A DNA stretch of 64,000 bases from an uncultured Poribacteria bacterium (GTDB taxonomy: Bacteria; Poribacteria; WGA-4E; WGA-3G), in assembly GCA_958295855.1 (NCBI GenBank), contig OY282383.1, positions 1,060,481 through 1,124,480 of the forward strand, in the 5' to 3' direction. Shown here one piece after another: positions 26,993 through 36,291 of the stretch. Under the pieces are notes generated by a model. The model worked only from the letters and a program-made list of their open reading frames with translations. It was not told the DNA's origin and searched no databases. Made by a program: the position numbers and the translations under genes. Numbering within the stretch: position 1 is the stretch's first letter; the number at the start of each line of letters is the position of its first letter.

Positions 26993-28492
26993 ATGGACAC
27001 CAAAATTTCCGATGTCTTCCCCCCGAGGTTTGCAAAAGAAGGGTTAACTTTTGACGATGTGTTGCTGATTCCTGCGGAATCGGATGTGCTACCTGAGGAC
27101 GTGGATACAAGTACACAGTTGACGCGTAACCTCCAACTTAACATTCCTATCTGTAGCTCGCCGATGGATACCGTAACGGAATCGACCCTTGCTATTGCAA
27201 TCGCTCGGGAGGGAGGCATCGGAATAATTCACTATAACTGCTCGATTGAGGAGCAGGTGTATGAAGTTGACCTGGTGAAACGTTCGGAAAGCGGGATGAT
27301 TACTGCACCGATTACATTAACCGAGGATAAGACGATTCGCGATGCACTGGAGGTAACGGCGCGTTATCGCATCGGTGGGGTGCCTATCGTCACGAGAGAG
27401 GGACACCTTGTCGGGCTGATTACAAACCGCGATCTGAAATATGAAGACAATCTGGAGCTCCCTGTAACAGCACGAATGACTCCGGGAGCGAAGCTGATTA
27501 CTGCGTCACCGGGAATTACGCTAGAAAAGGCGAAACAGGTGCTTCACCAGTCCCGGAAGGAAAAGCTGCCAATTGTAGATAGGAAGTTCCGGCTATGCGG
27601 TTTAATTACCATCAAAGACATTGATAAGGTGCAGATGTTTCCGCAAGCCTGTAAAGATAGCAAAGGGCGGTTGCGCGTCGGCGCGGCGATTTTGCCATCA
27701 ACTCCTTTGGAAAACGTGGATTTGCTTGTAAAAGCAGGCGTGGATGTGCTCGTGTTGGATACGGCGCACGGCCACTCCAAAAATGTGATTCGGGCAACGG
27801 AGTACATTAAATCAGAATTTCGAGATGTCGAATTGGTTTCGGGAAATGTTGTCACACCTGAAGGCACGCGCAGCCTCATTGATGCGGGTGCAGATGCAGT
27901 TAAGGTGGGCGTCGGCCCGGGTTCTATTTGCACAACGCGTGTGGTTGCCGGGGTGAGTATCCCTCAGATTACAGCAATTTACGATTGTGCACAGGAAGCA
28001 GGTAAAGCTGGGGTTCCGATTGTCGCCGATGGCGGTATCCGTTATTCCGGGGATATTGCGAAAGCGATCGGTGCAGGTGCCAGTTCCGTGATGATAGGCA
28101 GCCTGCTTGCTGGCACTGACGAGAGTCCGGGTGCCACGGTCATCTATCAGGGCAGAACTTACAAGATGCACCGGGGAATGGGTTCGTTAGGGGCTTTGCG
28201 AAAGCAGCGTGCCCGGCATCCTGAACCCGGCAGTGAAGATATTGAAAAACTTGTCCCACGAGGCATTGAGGGCAGAGTACCGCACAAAGGTAAACTGAGC
28301 AGCTTTGTCTATCAGTTAGTGGGCGGTGTCCGGTCTGCTATGGGCTATTGCGGCACCTCGAATATTGAAGCGTTACGCAGGGATAGCCAATTTGTGCGGA
28401 TGTCCAGCAGTGGTTATCGCGAAAGCCACCCTCACGATATTGATATTACTGAGGAGGCCCCGAATTACACGGTCGCGAACCTTTCTACCTAG
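26993..28492 (+). CDS. guaB: IMP dehydrogenase
   Basis: GuaB oxidises IMP to XMP with NAD, the first step to GMP. The 499 residues contain the N-terminal barrel start ([17 protein letters not shown]), a CBS pair (about 95-215), the VLDTAHGHS strand, the catalytic loop [11 protein letters not shown] with Cys near 309, [10 protein letters not shown] and the flap region YRGMGS-like [10 protein letters not shown]. The ATG at 26993 follows GGAG by nine bases; the TTG at 26975 overlaps that site and is rejected. Confidence 0.97.
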   Translation: MDTKISDVFPPRFAKEGLTFDDVLLIPAESDVLPEDVDTSTQLTRNLQLNIPICSSPMDTVTESTLAIAIAREGGIGIIHYNCSIEEQVYEVDLVKRSESGMITAPITLTEDKTIRDALEVTARYRIGGVPIVTREGHLVGLITNRDLKYEDNLELPVTARMTPGAKLITASPGITLEKAKQVLHQSRKEKLPIVDRKFRLCGLITIKDIDKVQMFPQACKDSKGRLRVGAAILPSTPLENVDLLVKAGVDVLVLDTAHGHSKNVIRATEYIKSEFRDVELVSGNVVTPEGTRSLIDAGADAVKVGVGPGSICTTRVVAGVSIPQITAIYDCAQEAGKAGVPIVADGGIRYSGDIAKAIGAGASSVMIGSLLAGTDESPGATVIYQGRTYKMHRGMGSLGALRKQRARHPEPGSEDIEKLVPRGIEGRVPHKGKLSSFVYQLVGGVRSAMGYCGTSNIEALRRDSQFVRMSSSGYRESHPHDIDITEEAPNYTVANLST

Positions 28493-28621
28493 CATGAGTA
28501 TTGGTGCTGGGTGTTCGATAAGGCTGTCTGTGATAATAAAGGTGTGTTGCCGGATCTGTTTTGATCAGAACGTTAGAAACTGTGCGAACGGAACTATACA
28601 AAATCAGAAAGGAATTCCGCT

Positions 28622-29170
28622 ATGAAAGTTAACGAAGAAATGTCGTTTTGGGATAGACTTTATATTCCAGCGTTGCTTAAAGGAATGTTTACGACGCTAA
28701 AGCATATTCCGAAAAAGAAGCTGACTTATCAGTATCCTGAGGATCCGAGGAGTGTGAATGAACGGAACGAGCGGTATCGGGGCATTCACAAGTTGACAAC
28801 GACAGAAAAAGATGAGATTAAATGCGTGGCATGCTTTTTGTGCGCTACCGCCTGCCCTGCCGACTGTATCACCATTCAGGCAGCACCTTCCCCGGAAGGG
28901 TGGACAACCAAGGAGGGGTATCCACGCGAAAAATACCCCGATGTCTTTGAAATCAACATGCTCCGTTGCATCTTTTGTGGGTATTGCGTTGAAGCGTGTC
29001 CCGAAGATGCTATCCGTATGACAGGTTTGACACTTCCCCAGTACTTCCGAGAACGCCAGAAAGAAGGAGAGAGCCTTGGAAGTTCCCGCAGCGACTTTAT
29101 TTTTGACCGGGATATGCTGGTGGCGAACAACGACATCCCGCAAGAAGGCCTAAGCGTTGAAGCAGAATAG
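28622..29170 (+). CDS. nuoI: NuoI-like 2[4Fe-4S] ferredoxin subunit
   Basis: This is the complex I subunit that passes electrons through two [4Fe-4S] clusters. Both cluster motifs are present: CVACFLCATACP (near residue 76) and CIFCGYCVEACP (near residue 119). The 182 residues and the N-terminal helix region fit NuoI. AAAGGA precedes the ATG. No other nuo gene is in the window, so it stands alone here and could instead serve another ferredoxin-linked enzyme. Confidence 0.9.
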   Translation: MKVNEEMSFWDRLYIPALLKGMFTTLKHIPKKKLTYQYPEDPRSVNERNERYRGIHKLTTTEKDEIKCVACFLCATACPADCITIQAAPSPEGWTTKEGYPREKYPDVFEINMLRCIFCGYCVEACPEDAIRMTGLTLPQYFRERQKEGESLGSSRSDFIFDRDMLVANNDIPQEGLSVEAE

Positions 29171-29217
29171 GCGTTCCGTGCGAGGTGCGCGCGTGGAAAG
29201 CGCGCAGACAAGAAGAG

Positions 29218-29778
29218 ATGGCATTACACGCACCGTTTCCAAACAAACAGTACGGTATTATCTACGCCGACCCGCCGTGGGACTACAAGGGGCAACTGCA
29301 ACACACGGGTGTTGGTGGCAAAGAGAGTGGCGGTGCAATTCGGCATTATCCGACTGTGTCTGTGTCCGAAATGGCGACGTGGGATATTGCCGCAATAAGC
29401 GAAGAGAATTGTCTGCTTTTTATGTGGAGTTCGTCTCCGCATCTCGACCAGGCGATTGCACTTGGCAAGGCATGGGGGTTCCAATGGGCGACTGTCGCCT
29501 TTGTGTGGGATAAGCTCTCCCTAAACCCAGGTTTCTACACGATGAGCCAGTGCGAATTGTGCCTCGTTTTCAAGCGAGGTAAAATTCCACAACCGAGGGG
29601 TGCCAGAAACATTAGGCAACTCGTTCAATCAAAACGGGCGCGCCACTCTGAAAAACCGGATGAGGTACGTGAACGGATTGAGAAGATGTTTCCACACCAG
29701 TGTAAGATTGAACTTTTCGCGCGGAAGCAGACCCGAGGTTGGGATGTGTGGGGGTTCGATATTCAATCGGCACCGTGA
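29218..29778 (+). CDS. MT-A70 family adenine-N6 methyltransferase
   Basis: The 186 residues carry the family signature YGIIYADPPWDY (catalytic DPPW near residue 17), then LLFMWSSSPHLDQAI, NPGFYTMSQCELCLVFKRG and SEKPDEVRERIEKMFP. Bacterial MT-A70 proteins methylate adenine in DNA and are common in phages and restriction or defence loci. No restriction enzyme lies beside it. The ATG at 29218 is preferred over the GTG at 29185; the ribosome site is weak in both cases. Confidence 0.9.
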   Translation: MALHAPFPNKQYGIIYADPPWDYKGQLQHTGVGGKESGGAIRHYPTVSVSEMATWDIAAISEENCLLFMWSSSPHLDQAIALGKAWGFQWATVAFVWDKLSLNPGFYTMSQCELCLVFKRGKIPQPRGARNIRQLVQSKRARHSEKPDEVRERIEKMFPHQCKIELFARKQTRGWDVWGFDIQSAP

Positions 29779-30454
29779 AATTTGGGTAAGTTGCAGTGGC
29801 GTAAAATGTAATCAAATCTATACAAATGTAATCAAATCTATCTGAAAGAGGTCGTCTTATCTGACAGATACAGCGGATGGTGAATGGAGCGTGGAAACGT
29901 TTCCTACAGCACGATGCGAAGTGGCACGCTGAACAGTCCTACCCGCCGTGAAAAAGGTATTTACCCTGCAAAGCAGGGCGAATACCACCTGCGGATTATA
30001 GGATAAATCCCTGCTTTGCAGGGCTATTTTCCTAAGAGTTGGCAATGCGAATGCAGAAAGGTATTATCCCCGCTTTGCGGGGTAAATACCGATGCCGACG
30101 GTGGAGGTGGCGATAAGACCTACGTGAGACGCTCACCTGCGACATCTCACTACTGCATCTGAGACGACACGAACAATCGTTACGACACGTCGCGGACAGC
30201 TTAGCCGAGACGTAAAACGCCTGTGGATGCCGTGTAAGACCTCGTTTGTGAGGCAGTGGCAGTTGAAGCAGGAAGTGTGGCAGCGGTATTTAGCCCTGCA
30301 AAGCATGGCTAATACCTTTATGTATAAGTCCCACAGAGCGGCTAATACCAAATTAACCCGATTTGTATTGTTTTTTTGGTTATCGAAGCGGGGCGGAAAA
30401 CAGGGTGCCGCAACAGCATAACCTATTGACACATCTATTCACCCGTAACTGGGG
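29779..30454. other. 676-bp repeat-rich gap
   Basis: It holds a close pair of 18-base repeats (AAATGTAATCAAATCTAT at 29804 and 29824) and four palindromes of the GGTATT...AATACC family (29956-29986, 30008-30024, 30060-30090, 30285-30316). Between 30090 and 30280 I see only small hairpins and no gene. A frame ending near 30572 reads NYRVAFPLGIRFCIVRAA and may be a decayed fragment, but this is uncertain. Confidence 0.65.
29956..30316. repeat. Four palindromic repeats, CCCTGCAAAGCAGGG family
   Basis: The copies at 29956-29986, 30060-30090 and 30285-30316 have the complete form GGTATT, then the core hairpin (CCCTGC or CCCCGC, an AAA or TTT loop, and the complement), then AATACC. The copy at 30008-30024 has the core only. 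Other members are at 3805-3837, 7072-7092 and 61647-61679. The arms often differ by paired changes that keep the hairpin. Confidence 0.8.
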
Positions 30455-33412
30455 TTGGCAGTATGCACCAAGAGCGAACTACCGAGTGGCCTTTCCGTTA
30501 GGCATAAGGTTTTGCATTGTGCGTGCTGCCGACCACTCCTACTATTTAACTGGCCGGGCGTGGCGGTTTTGAAACATATCAAACCCTTCTACGTTTCCCA
30601 GGCATCCCAAACTATTTGGGAGGCATACAATCGAATCAACCCAATGCAAGGATTATCGCTTAATTTTCGTTCAGATACGCTTTTCGCGTTAACTGATAAA
30701 ATCAAATCTAGTGTTGAGGGCCGGATGAGTTGGGGGGATACCTTTGGCATAGGGCTCGGTGTGAAAGCCGATAAACATCTCATTGTTTGGACACCGAAGA
30801 ATACTTCAGAAGGCGACATTCTTCCAGGTTTTGACTCAGAAGATGGCACCCTCACGGTGAAAATGAAGCCTCGCCCAGGGGCTTGGGCATCCTGGATTGA
30901 CGAGACGAAAGTCACCGCTGAGACGCGCGACGACTATGACCGGGTTCACAAAAGCATACAGGAATTAGAACGGAATGCGCGCCAAATCACAGATTTCGCA
31001 GATGGTATTTTTTCGGACATCACGATTCAACACCTTGGGAAATCCCTAACACTTTCCGATCTCGCACAGGACATTTTGCAAGTTCGCTTGACAATACCTA
31101 GCACCGTCAAAACAGGAGGGTACATCCTCACATACACTGGACACGCTGACACTGGGGAAATTCCCCCAGCAACAGTCATCATCCCTGAACAAACCCACAT
31201 CCACCAGGTCCATCTCAATGAAGATGTCCTTGTCGATGCAATTCAGACAAATACCTACAACGTGCTGCTGGTAGTCCTCCGGACGCATATCAAGCAGTAC
31301 CCTGACCTGATTGATTTAGGGTACAGTTTGACGCTTCAGAACCGGGTGGCGAAGGCAGCCGATTCGGAAGCCGCTTCAGATATTCAGGTCCTCGCAACAG
31401 CGGCCGTTTACAATCCTTTGGAACCCGATACACTCCAGTTAGTTCCGATTGCGTTCAACGTGCCTGCTGAAGAGATTCAGGAGGTGATTGCCAAGAGTTC
31501 GGGAAAAATTGAAATGTATATGGTGAAATCCAACCAGCATGCCTACCAACTGATGGCGAAATTCCAACAGAGCGTTGAAACCCGTTTGAAAGCATTAGTG
31601 CTAAGCCCGGGACAACGCGTTCACAATAAGGTTTGGGATGATCTGGTTATTAACGAATTGCGGAATACGATACTCGCGTTTGTTGAATTCTACGCAGAGT
31701 ATCTCACCGAACATTTTGAGGAGGACGTAGCAGCGGCGAGGGCAGAAGCCCTTACGCAAAGTATTGATGCCATGATAGAATTTTGGCAGCTGCAGGACAA
31801 CCAACAGTTAACACTGAATCACCTGATCCAATCCAGTTACAAACTGACAAATCAGGTGTTAGATAGAGCTGCCGGGCTGTTTCATGACCTTATATTTGAG
31901 AAAGACTTCATTGAACCCGGACTTGTGAAGCGGGTTGAACTCTCAATTTTTGAGAATGCCGAGCTGCTGGACAAAATTTATCTGCCGAGGTGGACGCGCA
32001 GGACAGTCCGTGAAAAGATGGCAGGTATCGCGCTCCGCTCAACCTTACACCCCGCGCAAATCGAACGCCTGGGGACAGTCTGGTTAGCATTGCTGGAGTT
32101 GGCGAACTTCGCAAGTCAACACCAGCAAGATTTTGAAACGTTTATTCAGCCGCTCGTGGATCTGTTGTTAGCTCCAAAAGCAACACCTACACAGCGCCGA
32201 AGTCAGCAGGCACAGCACCGAAGCAATGCTAAGTTTGCCGGTTTTGAAATTGCTGATGACGCGCTTGAACAAATTCTGAGCCATCTGAAAGTGCATTTTC
32301 CAACGATAAAGCAGTGGTTGGAGCAAACCCCGCCACAAGTGGATGAGCAACAGCATTATGCAACTTTGTGGATGCTAGTACTTGATGGCAAACTGCGGGA
32401 GCAACTCCTAGAGAAGGGCCAACCGACTTGCGATATCAATCTCAGTGTACCGAACCAGACGAAACGATTAATCAACTTGACGCTAGGCAGCACGCTGATT
32501 ATTCACTCTGAAAAGGATCGGAAGGCACTAGAGCGGAATCTGAATCGGGCACTCATCGCCAAGACAGGACACGAATTAGCGCATATCACCACAGCTGCCA
32601 TGCTTGCTATCCATGGCGATGTACTACTCTGCCTTCTCAATGAGGAATTGCTAATTTACCAAGAGGCGTTGGCGAAGCGGGCGGGCAGGCTCGCGAATGC
32701 ACCCAAAAAAGCGAAAAAGCGGAGACGGGGGCAAACGCGAGACAGCACCTCGACGAACGTCGAAACTGTTGAGGCTGAAAAGGGGAAAGTTACAGAACTC
32801 CTGTCTTTTCTCAAACCTTACCGGCAGGAGGAAACGATAGCCACTTTGGTGAAAGCAGGGCTCAATCCACGTGCATCGACCCTTGAGGAAATTCGGAAAC
32901 AGCAGGTGCTCAGTTTTGATTTAAGCGACCTCCCGGCAATTGGGGAAACCTGGCTTGGCGATAGCAAGAGCGTAGCGGATTACCCGAATCTTCGGGTGTT
33001 CCTCCTGCAAAACCAACTTCCGATATCTACAACCGGCAGGATCTTGATGCAATTGCGGAAACAGTTCCCGGACGAACTCTTCAACCACGTCTTAGGCTTG
33101 ATCCAAGAGGTTAAAGCCCTTCAAAACACTGAATATAAGGGTGAACTGCTGAATCAGTTTGTCACCTATATATCAGAAAAGGTGTGGCGATGGGAATTAA
33201 CCCAGATTACTGAAGCTGAGCTCCCGCTATTGCTGAAGGAAAAGGTGCTTGCCTCCGCAATCTGTTATGAGAAAGAGGTTGAAACCTTGATGGAGTACGT
33301 TGAACGCTACGACGAACTGATAGCTACGAAACTAGCAGCAGATTCTGAGATGGACAGCCAACGTCAAAACCTTGAAAAACAATTTCATGCAATCGTTGAA
33401 ACGCTACTATAG
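30455..33412 (+). CDS. Large cytoplasmic protein of unknown function (985 residues)
   Basis: I do not recognise this protein. It has no signal peptide or membrane segment. Residues about 95-330 mix beta strands and helices (IGLGVKADKHLIVWTPK, YILTYTGHADTGEIPPATVIIPEQ). The rest is mostly long amphipathic helices, with a basic linker near residue 750 (PKKAKKRRRGQTRDS). There is no Walker motif or nuclease signature. The true start is uncertain: the frame opens at 30455, but a TTG at 30569 or the ATG at 30644 are also possible and no ribosome site decides it. It ends seven bases before the next gene, so the two form an operon. Confidence 0.8.
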   Translation: MAVCTKSELPSGLSVRHKVLHCACCRPLLLFNWPGVAVLKHIKPFYVSQASQTIWEAYNRINPMQGLSLNFRSDTLFALTDKIKSSVEGRMSWGDTFGIGLGVKADKHLIVWTPKNTSEGDILPGFDSEDGTLTVKMKPRPGAWASWIDETKVTAETRDDYDRVHKSIQELERNARQITDFADGIFSDITIQHLGKSLTLSDLAQDILQVRLTIPSTVKTGGYILTYTGHADTGEIPPATVIIPEQTHIHQVHLNEDVLVDAIQTNTYNVLLVVLRTHIKQYPDLIDLGYSLTLQNRVAKAADSEAASDIQVLATAAVYNPLEPDTLQLVPIAFNVPAEEIQEVIAKSSGKIEMYMVKSNQHAYQLMAKFQQSVETRLKALVLSPGQRVHNKVWDDLVINELRNTILAFVEFYAEYLTEHFEEDVAAARAEALTQSIDAMIEFWQLQDNQQLTLNHLIQSSYKLTNQVLDRAAGLFHDLIFEKDFIEPGLVKRVELSIFENAELLDKIYLPRWTRRTVREKMAGIALRSTLHPAQIERLGTVWLALLELANFASQHQQDFETFIQPLVDLLLAPKATPTQRRSQQAQHRSNAKFAGFEIADDALEQILSHLKVHFPTIKQWLEQTPPQVDEQQHYATLWMLVLDGKLREQLLEKGQPTCDINLSVPNQTKRLINLTLGSTLIIHSEKDRKALERNLNRALIAKTGHELAHITTAAMLAIHGDVLLCLLNEELLIYQEALAKRAGRLANAPKKAKKRRRGQTRDSTSTNVETVEAEKGKVTELLSFLKPYRQEETIATLVKAGLNPRASTLEEIRKQQVLSFDLSDLPAIGETWLGDSKSVADYPNLRVFLLQNQLPISTTGRILMQLRKQFPDELFNHVLGLIQEVKALQNTEYKGELLNQFVTYISEKVWRWELTQITEAELPLLLKEKVLASAICYEKEVETLMEYVERYDELIATKLAADSEMDSQRQNLEKQFHAIVETLL

Positions 33413-33419
33413 GTGATAG

Positions 33420-34346
33420 ATGAAAATAGTTTTATTGGGCAACAGCCAGCAGGCTCTGGCTGTTGCCTGGGGCTTGTGTCAATCGGAATCGGCGCGTGAA
33501 ATCCTCTTTGTGTCAGATGTAATGCCAAATACGAACCGGTTTGGCCAACCAAACGTGGGCATGCAGGGAAACCTTCAGGATCTTATGGAGGCAAACGCGT
33601 TAAGCACCAGTGATACTGTGGTTTCATTCTCCCGTTCAGTGGAGGGCTTGTCCGGAGCAGATGTGATTATCCTGCTTCCGCCGATGGGGCACGCCGGTTT
33701 CCGAGCTGCCCAAGCGTCCAAGACAACTGGCATCGCGCTCGCACGGAAGTTTGTGCCGGGCATCCAGCAGTACGCACCTGAAGTCAAAATCTTGGTGGCA
33801 ACATTGCCTGGGAATTACATCGCAGCGTGGGTTCATCAAGCACTCGGGACAGCACAGGTTATTGGGCTCGCAAACGGAACAGCTACGGCACATCTCACAG
33901 CTGAAATTGCGAAACATCTTGGGGTTTCTGTGAAAGACGTGACTGCCTTGGCTATTGGGAATGACCAGGGGATGTACCCGCTTCCGCAATACTGCCGAGT
34001 AAACGGCATTCCACTGGCACAACTGATGTCCGAAACCGACATCCAAGGGCTCTGCGAAGCAGTTGCCCAACGATGCCGATATGCGACCGGCGGACAATAC
34101 ACATTGGTAAGCCATATTTTGCAGGTAGTTTCAGCCATCGCCCTTGATAAAAAGCGGGTGATGAGCCTTGGTACCCACATCTCATCCGATGCAACTTCGG
34201 TTTACCTGAACGTCCCGGCAAAAATTGGGCAAGATGGTGTAGAGGGCATCGTGCCACTTGTGTTGACAGCGGAACAGCGTGAGCAGTTTAAGCAGTTGGT
34301 AGCGCAAAGTGCAGCGGAACAAAACTTTAGTGGAACCGCTTTGTAA
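33420..34346 (+). CDS. Malate/lactate dehydrogenase-like NAD-binding protein
   Basis: The 308 residues start with MKIVLLGNSQQALAVAWGL, a Rossmann strand-turn-helix in which the usual GxGxxG is degenerate, followed by GADVIILLPPMGHAG and an LDH/MDH-like C-terminal half (VTALAIGNDQGMYPLPQYCRVNG). The catalytic His and Arg of true LDH/MDH enzymes cannot be placed with certainty. It is tightly linked to the 985-residue protein upstream (seven-base gap). A hairpin terminator overlaps its stop codon. Confidence 0.75.
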   Translation: MKIVLLGNSQQALAVAWGLCQSESAREILFVSDVMPNTNRFGQPNVGMQGNLQDLMEANALSTSDTVVSFSRSVEGLSGADVIILLPPMGHAGFRAAQASKTTGIALARKFVPGIQQYAPEVKILVATLPGNYIAAWVHQALGTAQVIGLANGTATAHLTAEIAKHLGVSVKDVTALAIGNDQGMYPLPQYCRVNGIPLAQLMSETDIQGLCEAVAQRCRYATGGQYTLVSHILQVVSAIALDKKRVMSLGTHISSDATSVYLNVPAKIGQDGVEGIVPLVLTAEQREQFKQLVAQSAAEQNFSGTAL

Positions 34347-34355
34347 GCGGTTTTT
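34334..34355 (+). terminator. Rho-independent terminator overlapping a stop codon
   Basis: AACCGCTT (34334-34341) pairs with AAGCGGTT (34345-34352), followed by TTT. The stop codon TAA of the dehydrogenase-like gene lies in the loop. Confidence 0.7.
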
Positions 34356-34393
34356 AATCATCGCTTTGTCGTTAAAATTGGGAATAGACATCT

Positions 34394-34422
34394 TGTAGGC
34401 GCGGTTAGAAACCGCGCCTACA
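34394..34422. repeat. Perfect palindrome, TGTAGGCGCGGTT type
   Basis: TGTAGGCGCGGTT and its exact complement form a 13-base stem with a three-base loop. Similar GTAGG-ended palindromes lie near 37240-37285, 38721-38757, 39636-39672, 46832-46860 and 53067-53096. It lies 54 bases before the xdhC start. Confidence 0.7.
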
Positions 34423-34476
34423 GAAACCTTACATTTTCAAACTTGACAAAGCACAGGGCCGAAACGTTTATAGCAG

Positions 34477-35586
34477 ATGAGAGAAATATATCAAAAAATT
34501 CCAGAACTGATTGAATCTACCCAGGTCGGTGCATACTGTACTGTTGTGGAGACGAAAGGCTCAACCCCACAAAAACCGGGCGCGAAGCTGTTGATTCTTC
34601 CGGATTTGCGGAACATCGGCACGCTTGGCGGTGGCTGTGTTGAAGCGGAAGCGCGCAGACAAGCGATTGGGTTGATGCAAGGCGGCGTGCCAAGGTTGCT
34701 TGAGTTTCAATTGGATAGCGATTACGGCTGGGATGATGGGCTTATCTGCGGCGGAAATATGAAAATCTTCATTGATTTGCCAAAAACCGGCGCGGAAGCG
34801 GAGATGTTTGCCCGCCTACAGGAACTACATGCCGAGAAGATACCCCTCGTCTGTGCGACAGTTGTGAAAAGTGAACAGCGTGGCATGGCGGTCGGCATGA
34901 AAATGATCTTCGCTACCAACGGTGAACGGATTGGCACGTTGGGAGATGCTGCGTTGGAAGCGGATGTGGCCAATGAAACCGGCCGCGTTCTCGCACGGAA
35001 CCGGGCGGGTATGTTTCAGCAGAACGAAACTACCTCTGTCTTTTTAGAGCCGATGCAGCCGAGCCCTACGTTGCTTATTGCAGGGGCTGGACATGTCGGC
35101 CAAGCCCTCTGTCACCTCGGCAGCTGGTTAGATTTCGACATTGCTATCGTGGATGACCGGGCAGACTTTGCCTCAGCGGAGCGGTTGCCGGAGGCAGACG
35201 AAATTATCATCGGGGATATCGCTGAGGAACTCCGAAGGTACCCGATTAACCATTTAACTTATGTTGTGATTGTAACGCGTGGCCACCAACATGATGAGTC
35301 CGCACTACACAGCGTCGTTGAATCAGATGCACGCTATATCGGCTTAATTGGCAGCCGCAGGAAGATTAAACTGATCTTTGACGATTTAATGGAGGTAGGG
35401 ATTTCCAAAGAACATCTCCAGCGAGTCTACGCGCCGATCGGGTTGGATATCAATTCCAAAACGGTACCAGAGATAGCGGTGAGCATCGCGGGGCAGTTGA
35501 TTCAGGTGCGCAATGATGCGGAAAATGTGCAATCTTTTGCAGCGCAACCTGCCCGAATGCCTACGATTAAATTGGCAGGAGTTTAA
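34477..35586 (+). CDS. XdhC/CoxI family molybdenum-enzyme maturation factor
   Basis: XdhC proteins bind the molybdenum cofactor, help sulfurate it and insert it into xanthine dehydrogenase-type enzymes. The 369 residues have the N-terminal CoxI part (YCTVVETKGSTPQKPGAKLLI, GTLGGGCVEAEA) and a Rossmann C-terminal domain (LLIAGAGHVGQALCHLG, VVIVTRGHQHDESAL, YIGLIGSRRKI). No xanthine dehydrogenase gene is in the window. A small gene follows immediately. Confidence 0.93.
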   Translation: MREIYQKIPELIESTQVGAYCTVVETKGSTPQKPGAKLLILPDLRNIGTLGGGCVEAEARRQAIGLMQGGVPRLLEFQLDSDYGWDDGLICGGNMKIFIDLPKTGAEAEMFARLQELHAEKIPLVCATVVKSEQRGMAVGMKMIFATNGERIGTLGDAALEADVANETGRVLARNRAGMFQQNETTSVFLEPMQPSPTLLIAGAGHVGQALCHLGSWLDFDIAIVDDRADFASAERLPEADEIIIGDIAEELRRYPINHLTYVVIVTRGHQHDESALHSVVESDARYIGLIGSRRKIKLIFDDLMEVGISKEHLQRVYAPIGLDINSKTVPEIAVSIAGQLIQVRNDAENVQSFAAQPARMPTIKLAGV

Positions 35587-35587
35587 G

Positions 35588-35929
35588 ATGAACGATATTG
35601 TTTTGGGAGAGGATAAAACCTATACGCTAGCCGAAGTTGTTGACGCTGTGAAGCAGACGCTTGATGCAGTCAGCAAAGAATCCGAACAGAATACACTCCG
35701 ATATTCGGCAGAAGATGTCTATTGGCTACTGCATGACATGCTTCGGTATGTAAATCGGAATATCCCTGGTGAGTTTGCGCTGTGGCAAACGAAAAAGGGC
35801 ACCTATCGCGTGACATACAGGACTGAAAATACTGGGCAACGAGAAGCAGGAAGGAAGTTAAAGGCAGACGTGCGCCAAACGGCAGACTATTTGGCAGAAT
35901 TGACAGGCCGGCGGCCTCCCTGGGGTTGA
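35588..35929 (+). CDS. Small hypothetical protein, 113 residues
   Basis: AGGAG six bases before the ATG and the one-base gap after xdhC suggest translation in the same operon. The product is soluble and rich in charged residues, with YTLAEVVDAVKQTL and SAEDVYWLLHDMLRYVNRNIPGEF. I do not recognise a family. Confidence 0.75.
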   Translation: MNDIVLGEDKTYTLAEVVDAVKQTLDAVSKESEQNTLRYSAEDVYWLLHDMLRYVNRNIPGEFALWQTKKGTYRVTYRTENTGQREAGRKLKADVRQTADYLAELTGRRPPWG

Positions 35930-36024
35930 TGCAAGGTATACATTGTCTGAATCAAGATTTATAGGATTAGCGGATGGCCAGGATAAGGTCAATTCAATCA
36001 CTGACAACATACGAAGAAAACACC

Positions 36025-36244
36025 ATGCCCGCACTGAACATCAAACCGACACACAAACCATCAATTACGGACTACAGTGCAAAATCTCGCGGAATTTTGG
36101 AACGTGCCAACTTGGCCCACTGAACAAAACGGTTTTGGGTCCATACCTTATGAAACAGATGTGCTCTTGCAACGCATAGAACGGTTTTTCCCTTTGCTGC
36201 CGGATTCGCCTGATGTGTATCTCGAATTAGCAATAATTTCTTAG
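36025..36244 (+). pseudogene. Frameshifted remnant, possibly of a type ISP methylase N terminus
   Basis: The frame begins MPALNIKPTHKP, which resembles the N terminus of type ISP restriction-modification proteins, then stops at 36123. A second frame carries on as NVPTWPTEQNGFGSIPYETD and VLLQRIERFFPLLPDSPDVY to a stop at 36244. One frameshift would join them. The family match is by memory of the N-terminal motif only. Confidence 0.4.
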
Positions 36245-36291
36245 CGAACGTGAGGTCCTTCAAGACAAAATAAATTTAAGGAGGAGATTTC

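Noticed and set aside
30363..30572. FGE-like C terminus (NYRVAFPLGIRF) before the 985-residue gene
   Set aside because: The likeness to the GFRCVRA region is too short to support a relationship.
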